Below are positions 43,747-52,401 of a stretch of 64,000 bases of DNA, piece by piece (the stretch's first letter is position 1; every line of letters starts with the position of its first letter). The notes under the pieces were generated by a model. That model made no database searches. It worked only from the letters and a program-made list of their open reading frames with translations, and was not told the origin of the DNA. The translations under genes were made by a program, and so were the position numbers. Source of the DNA: Tabrizicola_A sp964393035 (GTDB taxonomy: Bacteria > Pseudomonadota > Alphaproteobacteria > Rhodobacterales > Rhodobacteraceae); NCBI GenBank assembly GCA_964393035.1, contig CAYMRX010000005.1, forward strand, positions 310,001 to 374,000, in the 5' to 3' direction.

Positions 43747-44154
43747 ATGCCCCGCGTTGACCATTGGGAACGCGTTCTCGCTGCGGCGATCGACTCCGCC
43801 CGGGCGCGGCCCTTTGTCTGGGGCCTGCATGACTGCCCAACCTTCGCCTTTGAGACGCGCATGGCTCTGACTGGCGGCGAGGATGTCGCGGCGCTCTGGC
43901 GGGGCAAATATTCCACCCACCTTGGCGGGCTTCGCGTCATGCGCCGCTTGGGGTGGGACTCGCTTGAGACCATGGGACACGCGCTTCTGGGGGTACCACG
44001 CGATACGCCGCTCTTGGCGCAGCGCGGTGACATCGTGCTCACTGATACCGGGCTGGGCTTCGGCGTGGTGATTGGCGCCACGGCGGTTGGTCTGGCGCCG
44101 GATGGCTTGCGCTTTGCGGCCCTGACCTCCTGTCGCCTCGCTTGGGCTGTCTGA
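43747..44154 (+). CDS. DUF6950 family protein (NlpC/P60-like tail peptidase)
   Basis: A 135-residue protein of the DUF6950 type: ARPFVWGLHDCPTFAFETRMALTG with the putative catalytic Cys in HDCPTF, and LLAQRGDIVLTDTGLGFGVVIG. This is the small NlpC/P60-like fold that takes the lambda gpK position before the central tail protein and may cut cell wall during entry. Start at 43747. Confidence 0.82.
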   Translation: MPRVDHWERVLAAAIDSARARPFVWGLHDCPTFAFETRMALTGGEDVAALWRGKYSTHLGGLRVMRRLGWDSLETMGHALLGVPRDTPLLAQRGDIVLTDTGLGFGVVIGATAVGLAPDGLRFAALTSCRLAWAV

Positions 44155-44196
44155 GCCCTTCTTCGTTCTTGCCCCTGCTGACACGGGACCCGTCTC

Positions 44197-46758
44197 ATGC
44201 CTTTCATCGTGACAGCCGTCACCGCGATTGCGGGGGCGATCAGCGGCGTATTGGCTGCGGGAGGGATCGGGGCGGCACTTCTGAGGATCGGTGGCACGCT
44301 GCTTCTCTCCTATGCGGCGCAAGCCCTGATGCCAAAACCGCAGGCGACGCTGCAGGCGCGGACGGTGACGATCCGCGAACCGGTGGTGCCGCGCGATCTC
44401 GTCTATGGCCGCACCCGCAAGGGCGGGGTTATTGTCTTCCTGCATGCCTCGGGACCCGCGGATCAATATCTCGATCTCGTCGTCGTGTTGGCCTGCACCC
44501 GCGTCAAATCCATTGGCGCGATCTATTTTGAAGGCGAGATGGCGCTCAATGCCGCCGGCGTCGCGCAAGGCCGTTGGGCCGGGAAAGTTCTTGTTGAGAA
44601 GAGACTCGGCGCGGCCGATCAGACAGCCTTCGCGGGTCTGAAGGCAGCGCTGCCCGACAAATGGTCCGAGAACCACCGCCTCAGGGGCTGTGCCGCCATT
44701 CGGTTGCGGCTCACCTATGACCAAGACGCCTTCCCGGGCGGCATCCCGAACATCACGGTCGACATCGAGGGCAAGGATGACATTTGGGATCCGCGCACGC
44801 AAAGCGCGGGCTATTCGGAAAACGCAGCCCTTTGTCTGGCCGACTATATGGCGAACCCGACCTGGGGTGTGGGGGCACGGATCGGCGAGCCCGACGGAAT
44901 CGATGAGATGGCGCTCATCGAGGCCGCGAACATTTGCGATGAGGCGGTCTCTCTTGCCGGCGGCGGAACGGAACCCCGCTACACCTGCAATGGGGTGATC
45001 ACGCTTTCTGAGCCCCCGAAGACCATCATCGAGGGCATGCTTTCCGCTTTTGCCGGGCGCTGCGCCTTCTCGGGCGGGGCCTGGCGCCTCCATGCCGGGG
45101 CGTGGCGGGCACCGGATCTGGCGCTGACGGCCGATCATGTCCGCGAGGGCGGGCTGACCTTGGCGACGCGGGTGACGATGTCATCGAACTTCAACGCGGT
45201 GCGGGGTCAGTTTGTCAGCCCCGAGAATGACTGGCAGCCGGATGACTTCCCGGCCTATGCCTCGGATGTCTATCTCGTTGAGGATGGCGGCGAGCAGAAA
45301 TGGCGCGACATCTCGCTGCCCTTCACCATCTCGGCTGCCATGGCGCAGCGGTTGGCGAAGATCGAGCTTGAGCGCGCGCGGCGCCAGATGACGGTGCGGC
45401 TTTCTGGCAAGCTCTCGGCTTGGGCGGCAACCGTCGGCGATGTGGTGACGCTGTCCTATGCCCGCTGGGGCTTTGCCGCCAAACCCTTCGAGGTTCATGG
45501 CGTGAGCCTTGATCTGACGGCCTCTGGTGATGGCGCGCTCCTGTTGCCGGAGCTGGTCCTGCGTGAGACCTCGCCCTTGGTCTATGACTGGACGGCCTCG
45601 GAAGAGCAGATCTATGCGGCGGCCCCGAGGACGGTGCTGCCAAGTGCCCATGACATCCCGGCCCCCGGCGCGCCGCAGGTCACGGAAGAGATCTATGTCA
45701 CCCGCGACGGCGGTGGGCTGAAGGTTCTGGCCAAGGTTGCTTGGGCGGCGGCCCCGTCTGGTTTTGTGGCCGCCTATCAATTGCAGGCCCGTCGTTCCGG
45801 GGCAGCGGACGGGATTGCGGGCGAGTGGCTGGATTATGGCCGCACGGAGGGTTTGAGCCTCGAGATCCGCGATATTGCACCGGGGCTTTGGGACTTCCGG
45901 GTCAAGGCGATCTCGGTGCTTGGCGTCTCCTCGCCGTGGCAGGCGGCGGCGGTGGAAATCCTCGGCCTGACGGCACCGCCACAGGGGCTGGAGAATGTCA
46001 CGCTGCAGACAGCCGGCGGCCTCGCCATCTTGAAATGGTCCCGCTCGGCCGACCCCGATGTGCGGGTGGGCGGCAATATCGTCATCCGGCATTCCAAGGA
46101 GGCAACGGCCACCTGGGCCGACAGCTATTCGATGGACAGGGTGGGCGGCGGTGAGGCGATTGCCGTTGTGCCCCTCAAACCCGGCACTTACCTCCTTAGG
46201 GCCGAGGACAGCGGCGGCCGCGCGGGGCCGGAGGTCCGGGTCTCAACCAAGGGGGCGCAGGTTCTGGCCTTCTCTCCCTTGGGGTTTTTGCAGGCGGAGC
46301 CCGGCTTTGTCGGCGCGAAATCCGGCCTGGCGGTCAGCGGCACCAGCCTGACGCTCGCCACGGCAACGGCAAATGGCGTCACGCAGGTAACCGCGATGGA
46401 GGGGCAGTACGGCTTTGCCGCCGGGCTCGATCTCGGCGCGGTGAAACGCGTGCGCCTCCGATCCGAAATCGGCGTTGCCGCGCTCGCGCTGAATGACCGG
46501 ATCGACTCCAGAACCATGCTGATGGACAGCTGGGCCGACTTCGACGGCTCTGCAGGGGCGGAGATCGACGTGCTCTTCGAGATCCGCGAGACCGATGACG
46601 ATCCGGCCGTATCGCCGAACTGGGGTCCCTGGGGCCGTCTCGACAACCACGAAATCGAGGCCCGCGCGGTTCAGGCGCGGGCGTTTCTCACGACGAAGGA
46701 TGCGTCCTACACGCCCATCGTCAGCCAATTGCGGCTCTATGCCGATGAGGTCGTTTGA
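44197..46758 (+). CDS. Central tail tip protein (gpJ-like host specificity protein)
   Basis: An 853-residue protein. The N-terminus is hydrophobic (TAIAGAISGVLAAGGIGAALLRIGGTLLL), followed by REPVVPRDLVYGRTRKGGVIVFLH and YDQDAFPGGIPNITVDIEGK, matching J-like central fibre proteins. The middle has a fibronectin-III-like stretch (APGAPQVTEEIYVTRDGGG, IAPGLWDFRVKAISVLGVSSPW). The C-terminal region is beta-rich and may reach the receptor. Confidence 0.88.
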   Translation: MPFIVTAVTAIAGAISGVLAAGGIGAALLRIGGTLLLSYAAQALMPKPQATLQARTVTIREPVVPRDLVYGRTRKGGVIVFLHASGPADQYLDLVVVLACTRVKSIGAIYFEGEMALNAAGVAQGRWAGKVLVEKRLGAADQTAFAGLKAALPDKWSENHRLRGCAAIRLRLTYDQDAFPGGIPNITVDIEGKDDIWDPRTQSAGYSENAALCLADYMANPTWGVGARIGEPDGIDEMALIEAANICDEAVSLAGGGTEPRYTCNGVITLSEPPKTIIEGMLSAFAGRCAFSGGAWRLHAGAWRAPDLALTADHVREGGLTLATRVTMSSNFNAVRGQFVSPENDWQPDDFPAYASDVYLVEDGGEQKWRDISLPFTISAAMAQRLAKIELERARRQMTVRLSGKLSAWAATVGDVVTLSYARWGFAAKPFEVHGVSLDLTASGDGALLLPELVLRETSPLVYDWTASEEQIYAAAPRTVLPSAHDIPAPGAPQVTEEIYVTRDGGGLKVLAKVAWAAAPSGFVAAYQLQARRSGAADGIAGEWLDYGRTEGLSLEIRDIAPGLWDFRVKAISVLGVSSPWQAAAVEILGLTAPPQGLENVTLQTAGGLAILKWSRSADPDVRVGGNIVIRHSKEATATWADSYSMDRVGGGEAIAVVPLKPGTYLLRAEDSGGRAGPEVRVSTKGAQVLAFSPLGFLQAEPGFVGAKSGLAVSGTSLTLATATANGVTQVTAMEGQYGFAAGLDLGAVKRVRLRSEIGVAALALNDRIDSRTMLMDSWADFDGSAGAEIDVLFEIRETDDDPAVSPNWGPWGRLDNHEIEARAVQARAFLTTKDASYTPIVSQLRLYADEVV

Positions 46759-47414
46759 TGGCGCAGACATCCAGCTTCGTGATCGCGAACGACGCAGGCG
46801 CGGCCGTTCGGGCGCGGATCAATGAGGTGATCGCGGCGTTGCAGTCGACGAGTTCGGGGGCCTCGGCGCCAACAGCAACGACTGCGGGCATGCTCTGGGT
46901 CGATACCTCGGTCTCTCCACCGGTTCTGCGCCGCCGGAACGCCACGAACACGGGCTGGGATGCGCTTCTCGATGCGGCAGGTAATCTAGCGGGGCTTGCC
47001 AACACCGCCATGGCGCGCACGAACCTTGGCCTCGGCACAATGGCCACGAAATCCGCAGCCGACTATGACGCGGCGATCGCGGCAAAAGCGGCGCTGGCAG
47101 GGGCAACCTTCACGGGTGTGGTAACTGCCCCGAACTTCGTCTCCTCGTCGGATGCCCGGTTGAAGTCGGAGGTCGAGACCATCGCCGATGCGCTGGCGCT
47201 TATCTGCGCCTTGCGCGGCGTGCGCTTCACGATGGATGGCAGCCGCCAAATCGGCGTCATCGCTCAGGAGGTAGAAGCTGTCCTGCCCGAAGTGGTGCGG
47301 GACAATGAAGCGGGTCAGCTCTCGGTCGCTTACGGCAATATCACCGGCCTTCTGATCGAGGCCGTCAAGGAACTCACCGCCCGGGTGGCGGCGCTGGAGG
47401 AGGCACGCCCATGA
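46758..47414 (+). CDS. Tail fibre protein with S74 chaperone domain (first copy)
   Basis: A 218-residue short fibre. The C-terminal third is a peptidase S74 intramolecular chaperone: NFVSSSDARLKSEVETIADAL, VRFTMDGSRQIGVIAQEVEAVLPEVV, YGNITGLLIEAVKELT. Such domains help trimer folding and then cut themselves off. The serine in SSSDARLK is in the conserved place. A second S74 protein lies at 52402-53025. Confidence 0.88.
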   Translation: MAQTSSFVIANDAGAAVRARINEVIAALQSTSSGASAPTATTAGMLWVDTSVSPPVLRRRNATNTGWDALLDAAGNLAGLANTAMARTNLGLGTMATKSAADYDAAIAAKAALAGATFTGVVTAPNFVSSSDARLKSEVETIADALALICALRGVRFTMDGSRQIGVIAQEVEAVLPEVVRDNEAGQLSVAYGNITGLLIEAVKELTARVAALEEARP

Positions 47415-47722
47415 ATGACGGTGGGTTTATCGACATGATCAACTCGTTCTTCGGCGGGGCGGTTACCACGCTGATCGGTGCTTTCACCGGACGGCTGATG
47501 TGGCATTCGGGCGAGGTGAAGCTCGGCAATCGCCGCTTCTTCGGCAAGGAGCTTCTCTGGGAAATCCCCGTGGCCGTTGGCATGGCGCTGATCGGCGAGG
47601 CCGCGGCACGATACATCGGCCTCTCGCAGCCGGTCTCGACGGGGTTTGTGGCAACGCTTGCCTATCTGGGCCCGCGCGGGGCAGAGGCATTGCTGACCAC
47701 TTGGATCGGTCGCAAGAAATAG
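47411..47722 (+). CDS. Holin-like small membrane protein
   Basis: A 103-residue protein with hydrophobic stretches (FFGGAVTTLIGAFTG, LLWEIPVAVGMALIGEAAARYIGL, VSTGFVATLAYLG), a size and pattern of LydA-like holins. It overlaps the S74 gene by 4 bases and is followed by the endolysin and spanins, so a lysis role is likely. Confidence 0.7.
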   Translation: MNDGGFIDMINSFFGGAVTTLIGAFTGRLMWHSGEVKLGNRRFFGKELLWEIPVAVGMALIGEAAARYIGLSQPVSTGFVATLAYLGPRGAEALLTTWIGRKK

Positions 47723-47817
47723 ACGCTGCCCCCTCAAACCAGCGAAAGCGTGAAGGCTTCACCTCGCGTGGGCAGAGCGATAACGTCATCGCAACAGAAC
47801 AGCACAGGGGCAGTGGC

Positions 47818-48294
47818 GTGCAGAACGAGAAAATCTATAGCGTCTTCGGCCAGTCCCTTGTTTTTGCAGTTTTGGCTCTGATCGTCTGTTCGGTCTATTG
47901 GACGCTGCATGGGTTGATGGGTCTTTCGGCTGGTTTTGTCGGCGACCGGAATAGTCTGCTCTTGGCATTGACCGGAATTGTGCTGCTCCTTCTTCTCGCC
48001 CGCCGAAGTGTCACCTTGGCCTTGCTCGCGGTTTTGGTGATTGCCGGTGTGGATCGCGCCTATTTTGCGGGCAGCGATTATGCGTTGGTGAACAGCGTGA
48101 TCGCAGGCATCTGCTTCCTGATCGCGGCGGTCATGTTCATCGGGGCCCTTTCGGAACGCGTGAAGTTCGCCAATAAGGCGTTGCCACAGGTGCTTATGGT
48201 GGTCTTGGGGCTGGTATTCCTGATCCCAGCAGGGCTCATCGCCAAAGTCCTGTCCGTGCTGCGGATCCTTCCCAGAAACCCCGACGGCGAATAG
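47818..48294 (+). CDS. Unidentified four- to five-span membrane protein
   Basis: A 158-residue protein from GTG 47818 with AGGGG upstream. Hydrophobic segments cover about 10-30, 45-62, 66-85, 95-115 and 130-150 (e.g. SLLLALTGIVLLLLL). It sits between holin-like and endolysin genes. It may be a lysis regulator, a superinfection-exclusion protein or an unrelated accessory gene; the family is not recognised. Confidence 0.55.
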   Translation: MQNEKIYSVFGQSLVFAVLALIVCSVYWTLHGLMGLSAGFVGDRNSLLLALTGIVLLLLLARRSVTLALLAVLVIAGVDRAYFAGSDYALVNSVIAGICFLIAAVMFIGALSERVKFANKALPQVLMVVLGLVFLIPAGLIAKVLSVLRILPRNPDGE

Positions 48295-48455
48295 GCCGCG
48301 TAGGTTTGACGTCGCTTCTGTCGTCTGTCCAAGAACTGGCTGATGGCTGCAGCCCCTGAATAGAGCGCTGCCAGCAAGAACGCTGGTGACACCACACAAA
48401 CCTCAAGCGCCGTCCCGTATCCGGGGCGGCGTTTTGCATTGCATGGGAGAAGACC

Positions 48456-49388
48456 ATGACGCCTTTCGATATCGCCCGCAGCTACATCGGCACGACCGAG
48501 GGACTGGGCCCCGCCGACAATCCCGTCATCATGGAGATGTATGCCTCGGTAGGTCACGATTGGGTGGAACATGACTCTGTGGCCTGGTGTGCGGCCTTCA
48601 TCGGGCATTGCCTCGAGCGGGCCGGGATCCGCTCGACCCGCAAGCTGACCGCACGGTCTTATCTCGACTGGGGCGTGCCGGTTGAGGTGACGGACGCCCA
48701 GCAGGGCGACATCGGTGTGATCCCCCGCGGCAGTTCCCGCTGGCAGGGCCATGTGTTCTTCATCGACCGGATCGAGGGACAATGGGTCTGGGGCCTGGGC
48801 GGCAACCAAGACGACGCCGTCAATGTGAAGCGCTATCCGGTCGCAAAGCTTCTGGGCGTTCGACGCGCAGGCAATGTCGCGCCTGTCGTGACGATGTCCG
48901 TCGAGGCGGTACAGCGACATCTGAAGGACCTTGGCTATCACGAGGTGGGTCAGATCGATGGAAAGATCGGGCCACGCACCCGCGCCGCCATTCTGGCCTT
49001 CCGGCAGGACAACGATCTGGCCCTCGTGCCGATCATCGATGTCGCGCTGACCGATGCCCTGACCACGGCGCGTCCGAGGTCGGTGGCGATCGAGCGCGCG
49101 ACGGGCAGGCCAGAAGGCTCGCGCATCTTGGCCGCGTCAAACGCCCAGATCGCGCTTGGGGCCGCAGGCTATGCCGGCATTGCGATCAGCGATGTCGCAC
49201 CGCTGGTTGGTGAGGCCGAGGAAGGACTTGATCTGGCGACGCGCCTCTTCGACCTCGTGGGGCTCGGAAGCTACGCCCCGGTCATCATGCCCGGACTCGG
49301 GGCAGCGATCTTCCTCGCGGTCATTGTGCTGGCGTGGAAAGCCCGCGCGGCCCGGATCGAGGATCATCGGACGGGGCGAACACCATGA
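48456..49388 (+). CDS. TIGR02594-type endolysin with peptidoglycan-binding domain
   Basis: A 310-residue protein. The N-terminal cysteine peptidase domain (CHAP/NlpC-like, TIGR02594 type) has C45 in SVAWCAAFIGH and H99 in WQGHVFFID. A peptidoglycan-binding domain 1 follows at about 148-186 (VQRHLKDLGYHEVGQIDGKIG). The C-terminus has a membrane segment (VIMPGLGAAIFLAVIVLAW), so it may be membrane-anchored before lysis. The next gene, an inner-membrane spanin, overlaps its stop. Confidence 0.85.
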   Translation: MTPFDIARSYIGTTEGLGPADNPVIMEMYASVGHDWVEHDSVAWCAAFIGHCLERAGIRSTRKLTARSYLDWGVPVEVTDAQQGDIGVIPRGSSRWQGHVFFIDRIEGQWVWGLGGNQDDAVNVKRYPVAKLLGVRRAGNVAPVVTMSVEAVQRHLKDLGYHEVGQIDGKIGPRTRAAILAFRQDNDLALVPIIDVALTDALTTARPRSVAIERATGRPEGSRILAASNAQIALGAAGYAGIAISDVAPLVGEAEEGLDLATRLFDLVGLGSYAPVIMPGLGAAIFLAVIVLAWKARAARIEDHRTGRTP

Positions 49389-49642
49389 TCGCCCTTGTCA
49401 GGCGGCTCGTCACCGCATTTGGCCAGCGCGTCGCGATGTGTGCCGCCCTTTGTCTGATCCTGATCTCCGCCCTGCGCGTCGCCACGCGCAAGGGGCGGCA
49501 TGCAGCTGAGGCCGAGTTTGCCATTCGTGCGGCGGAGGCCCGCATCCGCGCGCTGCGCACATCCCGAGAGGTTCGCCATGAGATCGAGACTTTGCCTGAG
49601 GTTGAGCGTGATCGCCGTCTTGACCGCTGGATGCGCGACTGA
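49385..49642 (+). CDS. Inner-membrane spanin candidate (Rz-like)
   Basis: An 85-residue protein with one N-terminal membrane segment (MCAALCLILISALRVA) and a charged helical tail (AAEAEFAIRAAEARIRALRTSREV). Overlaps the endolysin stop (ATGA). A lipoprotein gene starts inside it in another frame, the hallmark of Rz/Rz1 pairs. Confidence 0.78.
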   Translation: MIALVRRLVTAFGQRVAMCAALCLILISALRVATRKGRHAAEAEFAIRAAEARIRALRTSREVRHEIETLPEVERDRRLDRWMRD

Positions 49643-49778
49643 TCCCGGCGTGATCTCGGGCTGTGATTGGGCAGAGCCGATACGGCCCTCACGGGCGGAT
49701 CAGTTGAGCGAAGGGACTGCCCAGCAGATCCTCATCCATAACGAGACCGGCGCGGCCCTCTGCGGCTGGCCCCCGTGA
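49578..49778 (+). CDS. Outer-membrane lipoprotein spanin candidate (Rz1-like)
   Basis: A 66-residue lipoprotein. The signal is MRSRLCLRLSVIAVLTAGC with lipobox LTAG|C, giving a mature part of about 48 residues. The ATG lies inside the Rz-like gene, shifted in frame, with GAGAGG before it; 65 bases overlap. With the inner-membrane partner it would link both membranes during lysis. Confidence 0.78.
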   Translation: MRSRLCLRLSVIAVLTAGCATDPGVISGCDWAEPIRPSRADQLSEGTAQQILIHNETGAALCGWPP

Positions 49779-49794
49779 AAACCTACGTCACCGA

Positions 49795-50478
49795 TCAGGT
49801 CTTGCCGCAGCACTGCTTGTATTTGCGCCCTGATCCGCAGGGGCATGGATCGTTGCGACCGGGGCGCGGCGCGGATTTGAACGGCTGGCCGGGGAGATTG
49901 GCCGGAATGGCGCCGACCAGTTCGGGGCGCGATTGGTGCAGGATCGTCGCCACGCAGTTCGGGATCAGATCAGGGGCCTCTTCGTCAATCTGATCGATCT
50001 CTTCATCGCTGAACTTGCTGTTCCCGATATAAATGTCCTGCAATGCCATGATGAAAATCATGGTCTCACGGGTCTCGTCATCGGCCCGCTCAAGGAGCGC
50101 TTCCCAGGCCTTGGGCCGCAAGGCCATGGCGCGGGTGAACCCATCAACCCAAGGTTCCCAGAGGGTCTCGTCGCTGTTCGTATCGATCTCGTAGATCGGT
50201 TCGACCCAGAGCGATTGCGTGATCCGGGCGGCGACGTCATTGTAGTGGGCCATCACCGCCCCGATCGTCTCCTGCGCCGTGGCGAGGTCGGGAAATTGCG
50301 CATCCCCCGTGACACCCCAGACCTGTGAGAGCCAATCCGAAGGCGGGATCATCTCGGGACAGGCCAGAAGGCCGGTGACGAACCCATCAAGTTCGCTCAC
50401 CGTCATCGGTTCGTTCTCGACGGGCAGCGCCTGCAAGAGGTCTTCCAGACGGTCGAGCCGTTCGTCGTCCTGATCCAT
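49795..50478 (-). CDS. UPF0149/YecA family protein with SEC-C zinc motif
   Basis: A 227-residue protein: LEDLLQALPVENEPMTVSELDGFVTGLLACPEMIPPS at the start is the UPF0149 pattern; the C-terminus RNDPCPCGSGRKYKQCCG is the SEC-C zinc-binding motif. It is antisense between the spanin and tail-fibre modules, an accessory gene with its own promoter. Its role is unknown; SEC-C proteins often contact the ribosome or SecB. Confidence 0.88.
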   Translation of the reverse strand: MDQDDERLDRLEDLLQALPVENEPMTVSELDGFVTGLLACPEMIPPSDWLSQVWGVTGDAQFPDLATAQETIGAVMAHYNDVAARITQSLWVEPIYEIDTNSDETLWEPWVDGFTRAMALRPKAWEALLERADDETRETMIFIMALQDIYIGNSKFSDEEIDQIDEEAPDLIPNCVATILHQSRPELVGAIPANLPGQPFKSAPRPGRNDPCPCGSGRKYKQCCGKT

Positions 50479-50579
50479 GACTGGTCCCCCCTGCTGCTGC
50501 GCCCCCTTAGCTGCACTGGGCTGAATTCTCAATCGAACTCGTCCTGACCATGCCGCTCGGATGGTCCGTGGAGGCCTGC

Positions 50580-50924
50580 ATGACCACGTCACTTCAAGAA
50601 GGTCCGGTTATCCTGATCGGCTATGAATATCGGCTGCAGTTGCAGGCCGAGGCCGACCTCTTCCCCGAGGGGGCCAGCTTTGCTGGACAGGTGCGCAGCG
50701 CGATCAGCGCCGCGACCGTGGTGGCAGAACTCTCCAGTGCGGCGGGCAGCGTGCTGCGCGTGGACGTGCGCACGCTGGAAATCGTCCTCGCCCCTGAAGT
50801 GACGGCCAGCCTCACGCCCGGCGGGGTCGTCCTCGATCTCGTGCGGACCGATCTGACCCCCGACCGCCATCTCGGCTTCGTTCTGGAAATCCCGGTGATG
50901 ATGCCCGTAACGCGGGGCTTGTGA
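50580..50924 (+). CDS. Unidentified protein of the tail-fibre module
   Basis: A 114-residue beta-rich protein (VILIGYEYRLQLQAEADLFPEGASFAGQVRSAIS). It begins a series of small structural-looking genes that ends with an S74 fibre. Probably a tail component; no family recognised. Confidence 0.6.
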   Translation: MTTSLQEGPVILIGYEYRLQLQAEADLFPEGASFAGQVRSAISAATVVAELSSAAGSVLRVDVRTLEIVLAPEVTASLTPGGVVLDLVRTDLTPDRHLGFVLEIPVMMPVTRGL

Positions 50925-50927
50925 TCT

Positions 50928-51155
50928 ATGACGGCCTCGCTCGATCTGTGGCCTCTTACTGGGCCGATCCGGATTGCCGTGATCTCTGACGCGCCGATCG
51001 TGTTGCGCCTGGCGACCGGGCCCATCGGTTTGCGACTGCTCGGCCAACCCGGGCCCCAAGGCCGGACGGGGCTGCAGGGGGACAAGGGCGACCCCGGCGC
51101 GCCCGGGGTGACCATTCTGCCTACTGATACCCCGATCAATGGAGGCTTCTTCTGA
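50928..51155 (+). CDS. Short collagen-like tail protein
   Basis: A 75-residue protein with seven Gly-X-Y triplets (GQPGPQGRTGLQGDKGDPG), a motif that forms triple helices in phage fibres. The rest is beta-rich. It overlaps the long repeat protein start by one base. Likely a rod section or fibre adaptor. Confidence 0.7.
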   Translation: MTASLDLWPLTGPIRIAVISDAPIVLRLATGPIGLRLLGQPGPQGRTGLQGDKGDPGAPGVTILPTDTPINGGFF

Positions 51156-52399
51156 TGGCCAATACCATCCAACTCAAACGCCGGATCTCAGGGCTCGCTG
51201 GCGCGCCCGCTGCTCTGAAGTCAGGTGAACTCGCCCATAACGAGGTCGATGACACGCTTTACGTTGGCAAAGGCGATGACGGCGGCGGCAATGCCACCTC
51301 AATTGTTCCGCTAGCCGGCAAGGGTGCCTTGGTTGATCTGGCGAGTGCGCAGACCGTTGCCGGGACCAAAACCTTTGCGCTTGTCCCTAAGTCTTCGCAG
51401 GACGCAAGCGCTGCGACCGATCTCGTGCGCAAATCGCAGATGGATGCGGGGCTCGCCACCAAGGCTGCCCTTGCCCATACCCATGCGATTGGGGATGTCA
51501 CTGGCCTGCAGGGCGCCCTTGACGCAAAACTCGGCGCAACGGCGACGGCAGTGTCCGCGAGCAAACTGGCCACGGCGCGCAGCATCACCTTGGCAGGGGA
51601 CCTCTCAGGCTCGGTCAGCTTCGATGGCTCTGCCAATGTCACGATCACGGCCGCTGTGGCCGATGACAGCCATGCCCATGTTGTCGCCAATGTGGACGGG
51701 TTGCAGGCAGCGCTTGATGGGAAGGCGCCGCTGGCCTCGCCGGCCATGACCGGAACCCCTTCTGCCCCGACGGCAATCGCGGGGACCAATACCACCCAAG
51801 TGGCAACGACCGCCTTCGTGCAGGCCGCGATCGTGGCTTTTGGCCCCGGGGATATGCTGAAATCTACCTATGATGCCGACAATGACGGCAAGGTCGATGC
51901 GGCGGAGGTGGCGGATGCGGCACCTTGGGCGGGGATCACCGGCAAACCCACGAGCTTTCCACCCTCGGTGCACGCGCATGCCGTGAGTGACGTGACGGGG
52001 CTGCAAGCCGCACTTGATGCAAAGGCGCCGCTTGCTTCGCCGGCGCTGACCGGCACACCGACGGCCCCCACAGCGCTCTTGGGCACCAACACCACGCAGG
52101 TGGCAACCACAGGGTTTGTGGCGGCCGCGATCGGGGCGCTGATCGATGCGGCGCCGGGTGCCATGGATACGTTGAACGAGTTGGCGGCAGCCCTTGGCGA
52201 CGACCCGAGTTTTGCCACCACGGTCACGAATGCATTGGCGGGGAAACTGGCCTCTGCTTCGAACCTCTCGGATCTACCGAACAAGGCGACGGCGCGCACC
52301 AATCTCGGCCTTGGTTCACTCGCCACGCAAGCCGCGAGCAGCGTCGCGATCACCGGCGGGTCGATCGACGGCATTGCCCTTGATGGGGGCACGTTCTGA
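51155..52399 (+). CDS. Repeat-containing tail fibre protein
   Basis: A 414-residue fibre. It begins ANTIQLKRRISGLAGAPAALKSGELAHNE, common to phage fibre N-termini. A unit with HxHxxxDVxGLQxALDxK occurs three times (DNA near 51475, 51671 and 51971); the last two, including ASPALTGTPTAPTA and NTTQVATT, repeat at an exact 300-base spacing. The C-terminal part is LSDLPNKATARTNLGLGSLAT. It lacks its own S74 domain, which the next gene provides. Confidence 0.8.
   Translation: MANTIQLKRRISGLAGAPAALKSGELAHNEVDDTLYVGKGDDGGGNATSIVPLAGKGALVDLASAQTVAGTKTFALVPKSSQDASAATDLVRKSQMDAGLATKAALAHTHAIGDVTGLQGALDAKLGATATAVSASKLATARSITLAGDLSGSVSFDGSANVTITAAVADDSHAHVVANVDGLQAALDGKAPLASPAMTGTPSAPTAIAGTNTTQVATTAFVQAAIVAFGPGDMLKSTYDADNDGKVDAAEVADAAPWAGITGKPTSFPPSVHAHAVSDVTGLQAALDAKAPLASPALTGTPTAPTALLGTNTTQVATTGFVAAAIGALIDAAPGAMDTLNELAAALGDDPSFATTVTNALAGKLASASNLSDLPNKATARTNLGLGSLATQAASSVAITGGSIDGIALDGGTF
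51671..52140 (+). repeat. Tandem 300-bp fibre repeat
   Basis: The sequence around 51671-51840 (HAHVVANVDGLQAALDGKAP and on to NTTQVATTAFV) recurs at 51971-52140 with an identical 300-base offset. The DNA is partly conserved. Such repeats allow fibre length change by recombination. Confidence 0.7.
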
Positions 52400-52401
52400 C
52401 C

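Noticed and set aside
43627..45138. A 503-residue minus-strand open frame over the DUF6950 and tail tip genes
   Set aside because: Antisense shadow with Arg/Pro/Gly-rich composition and no motif; the plus-strand genes explain the region.
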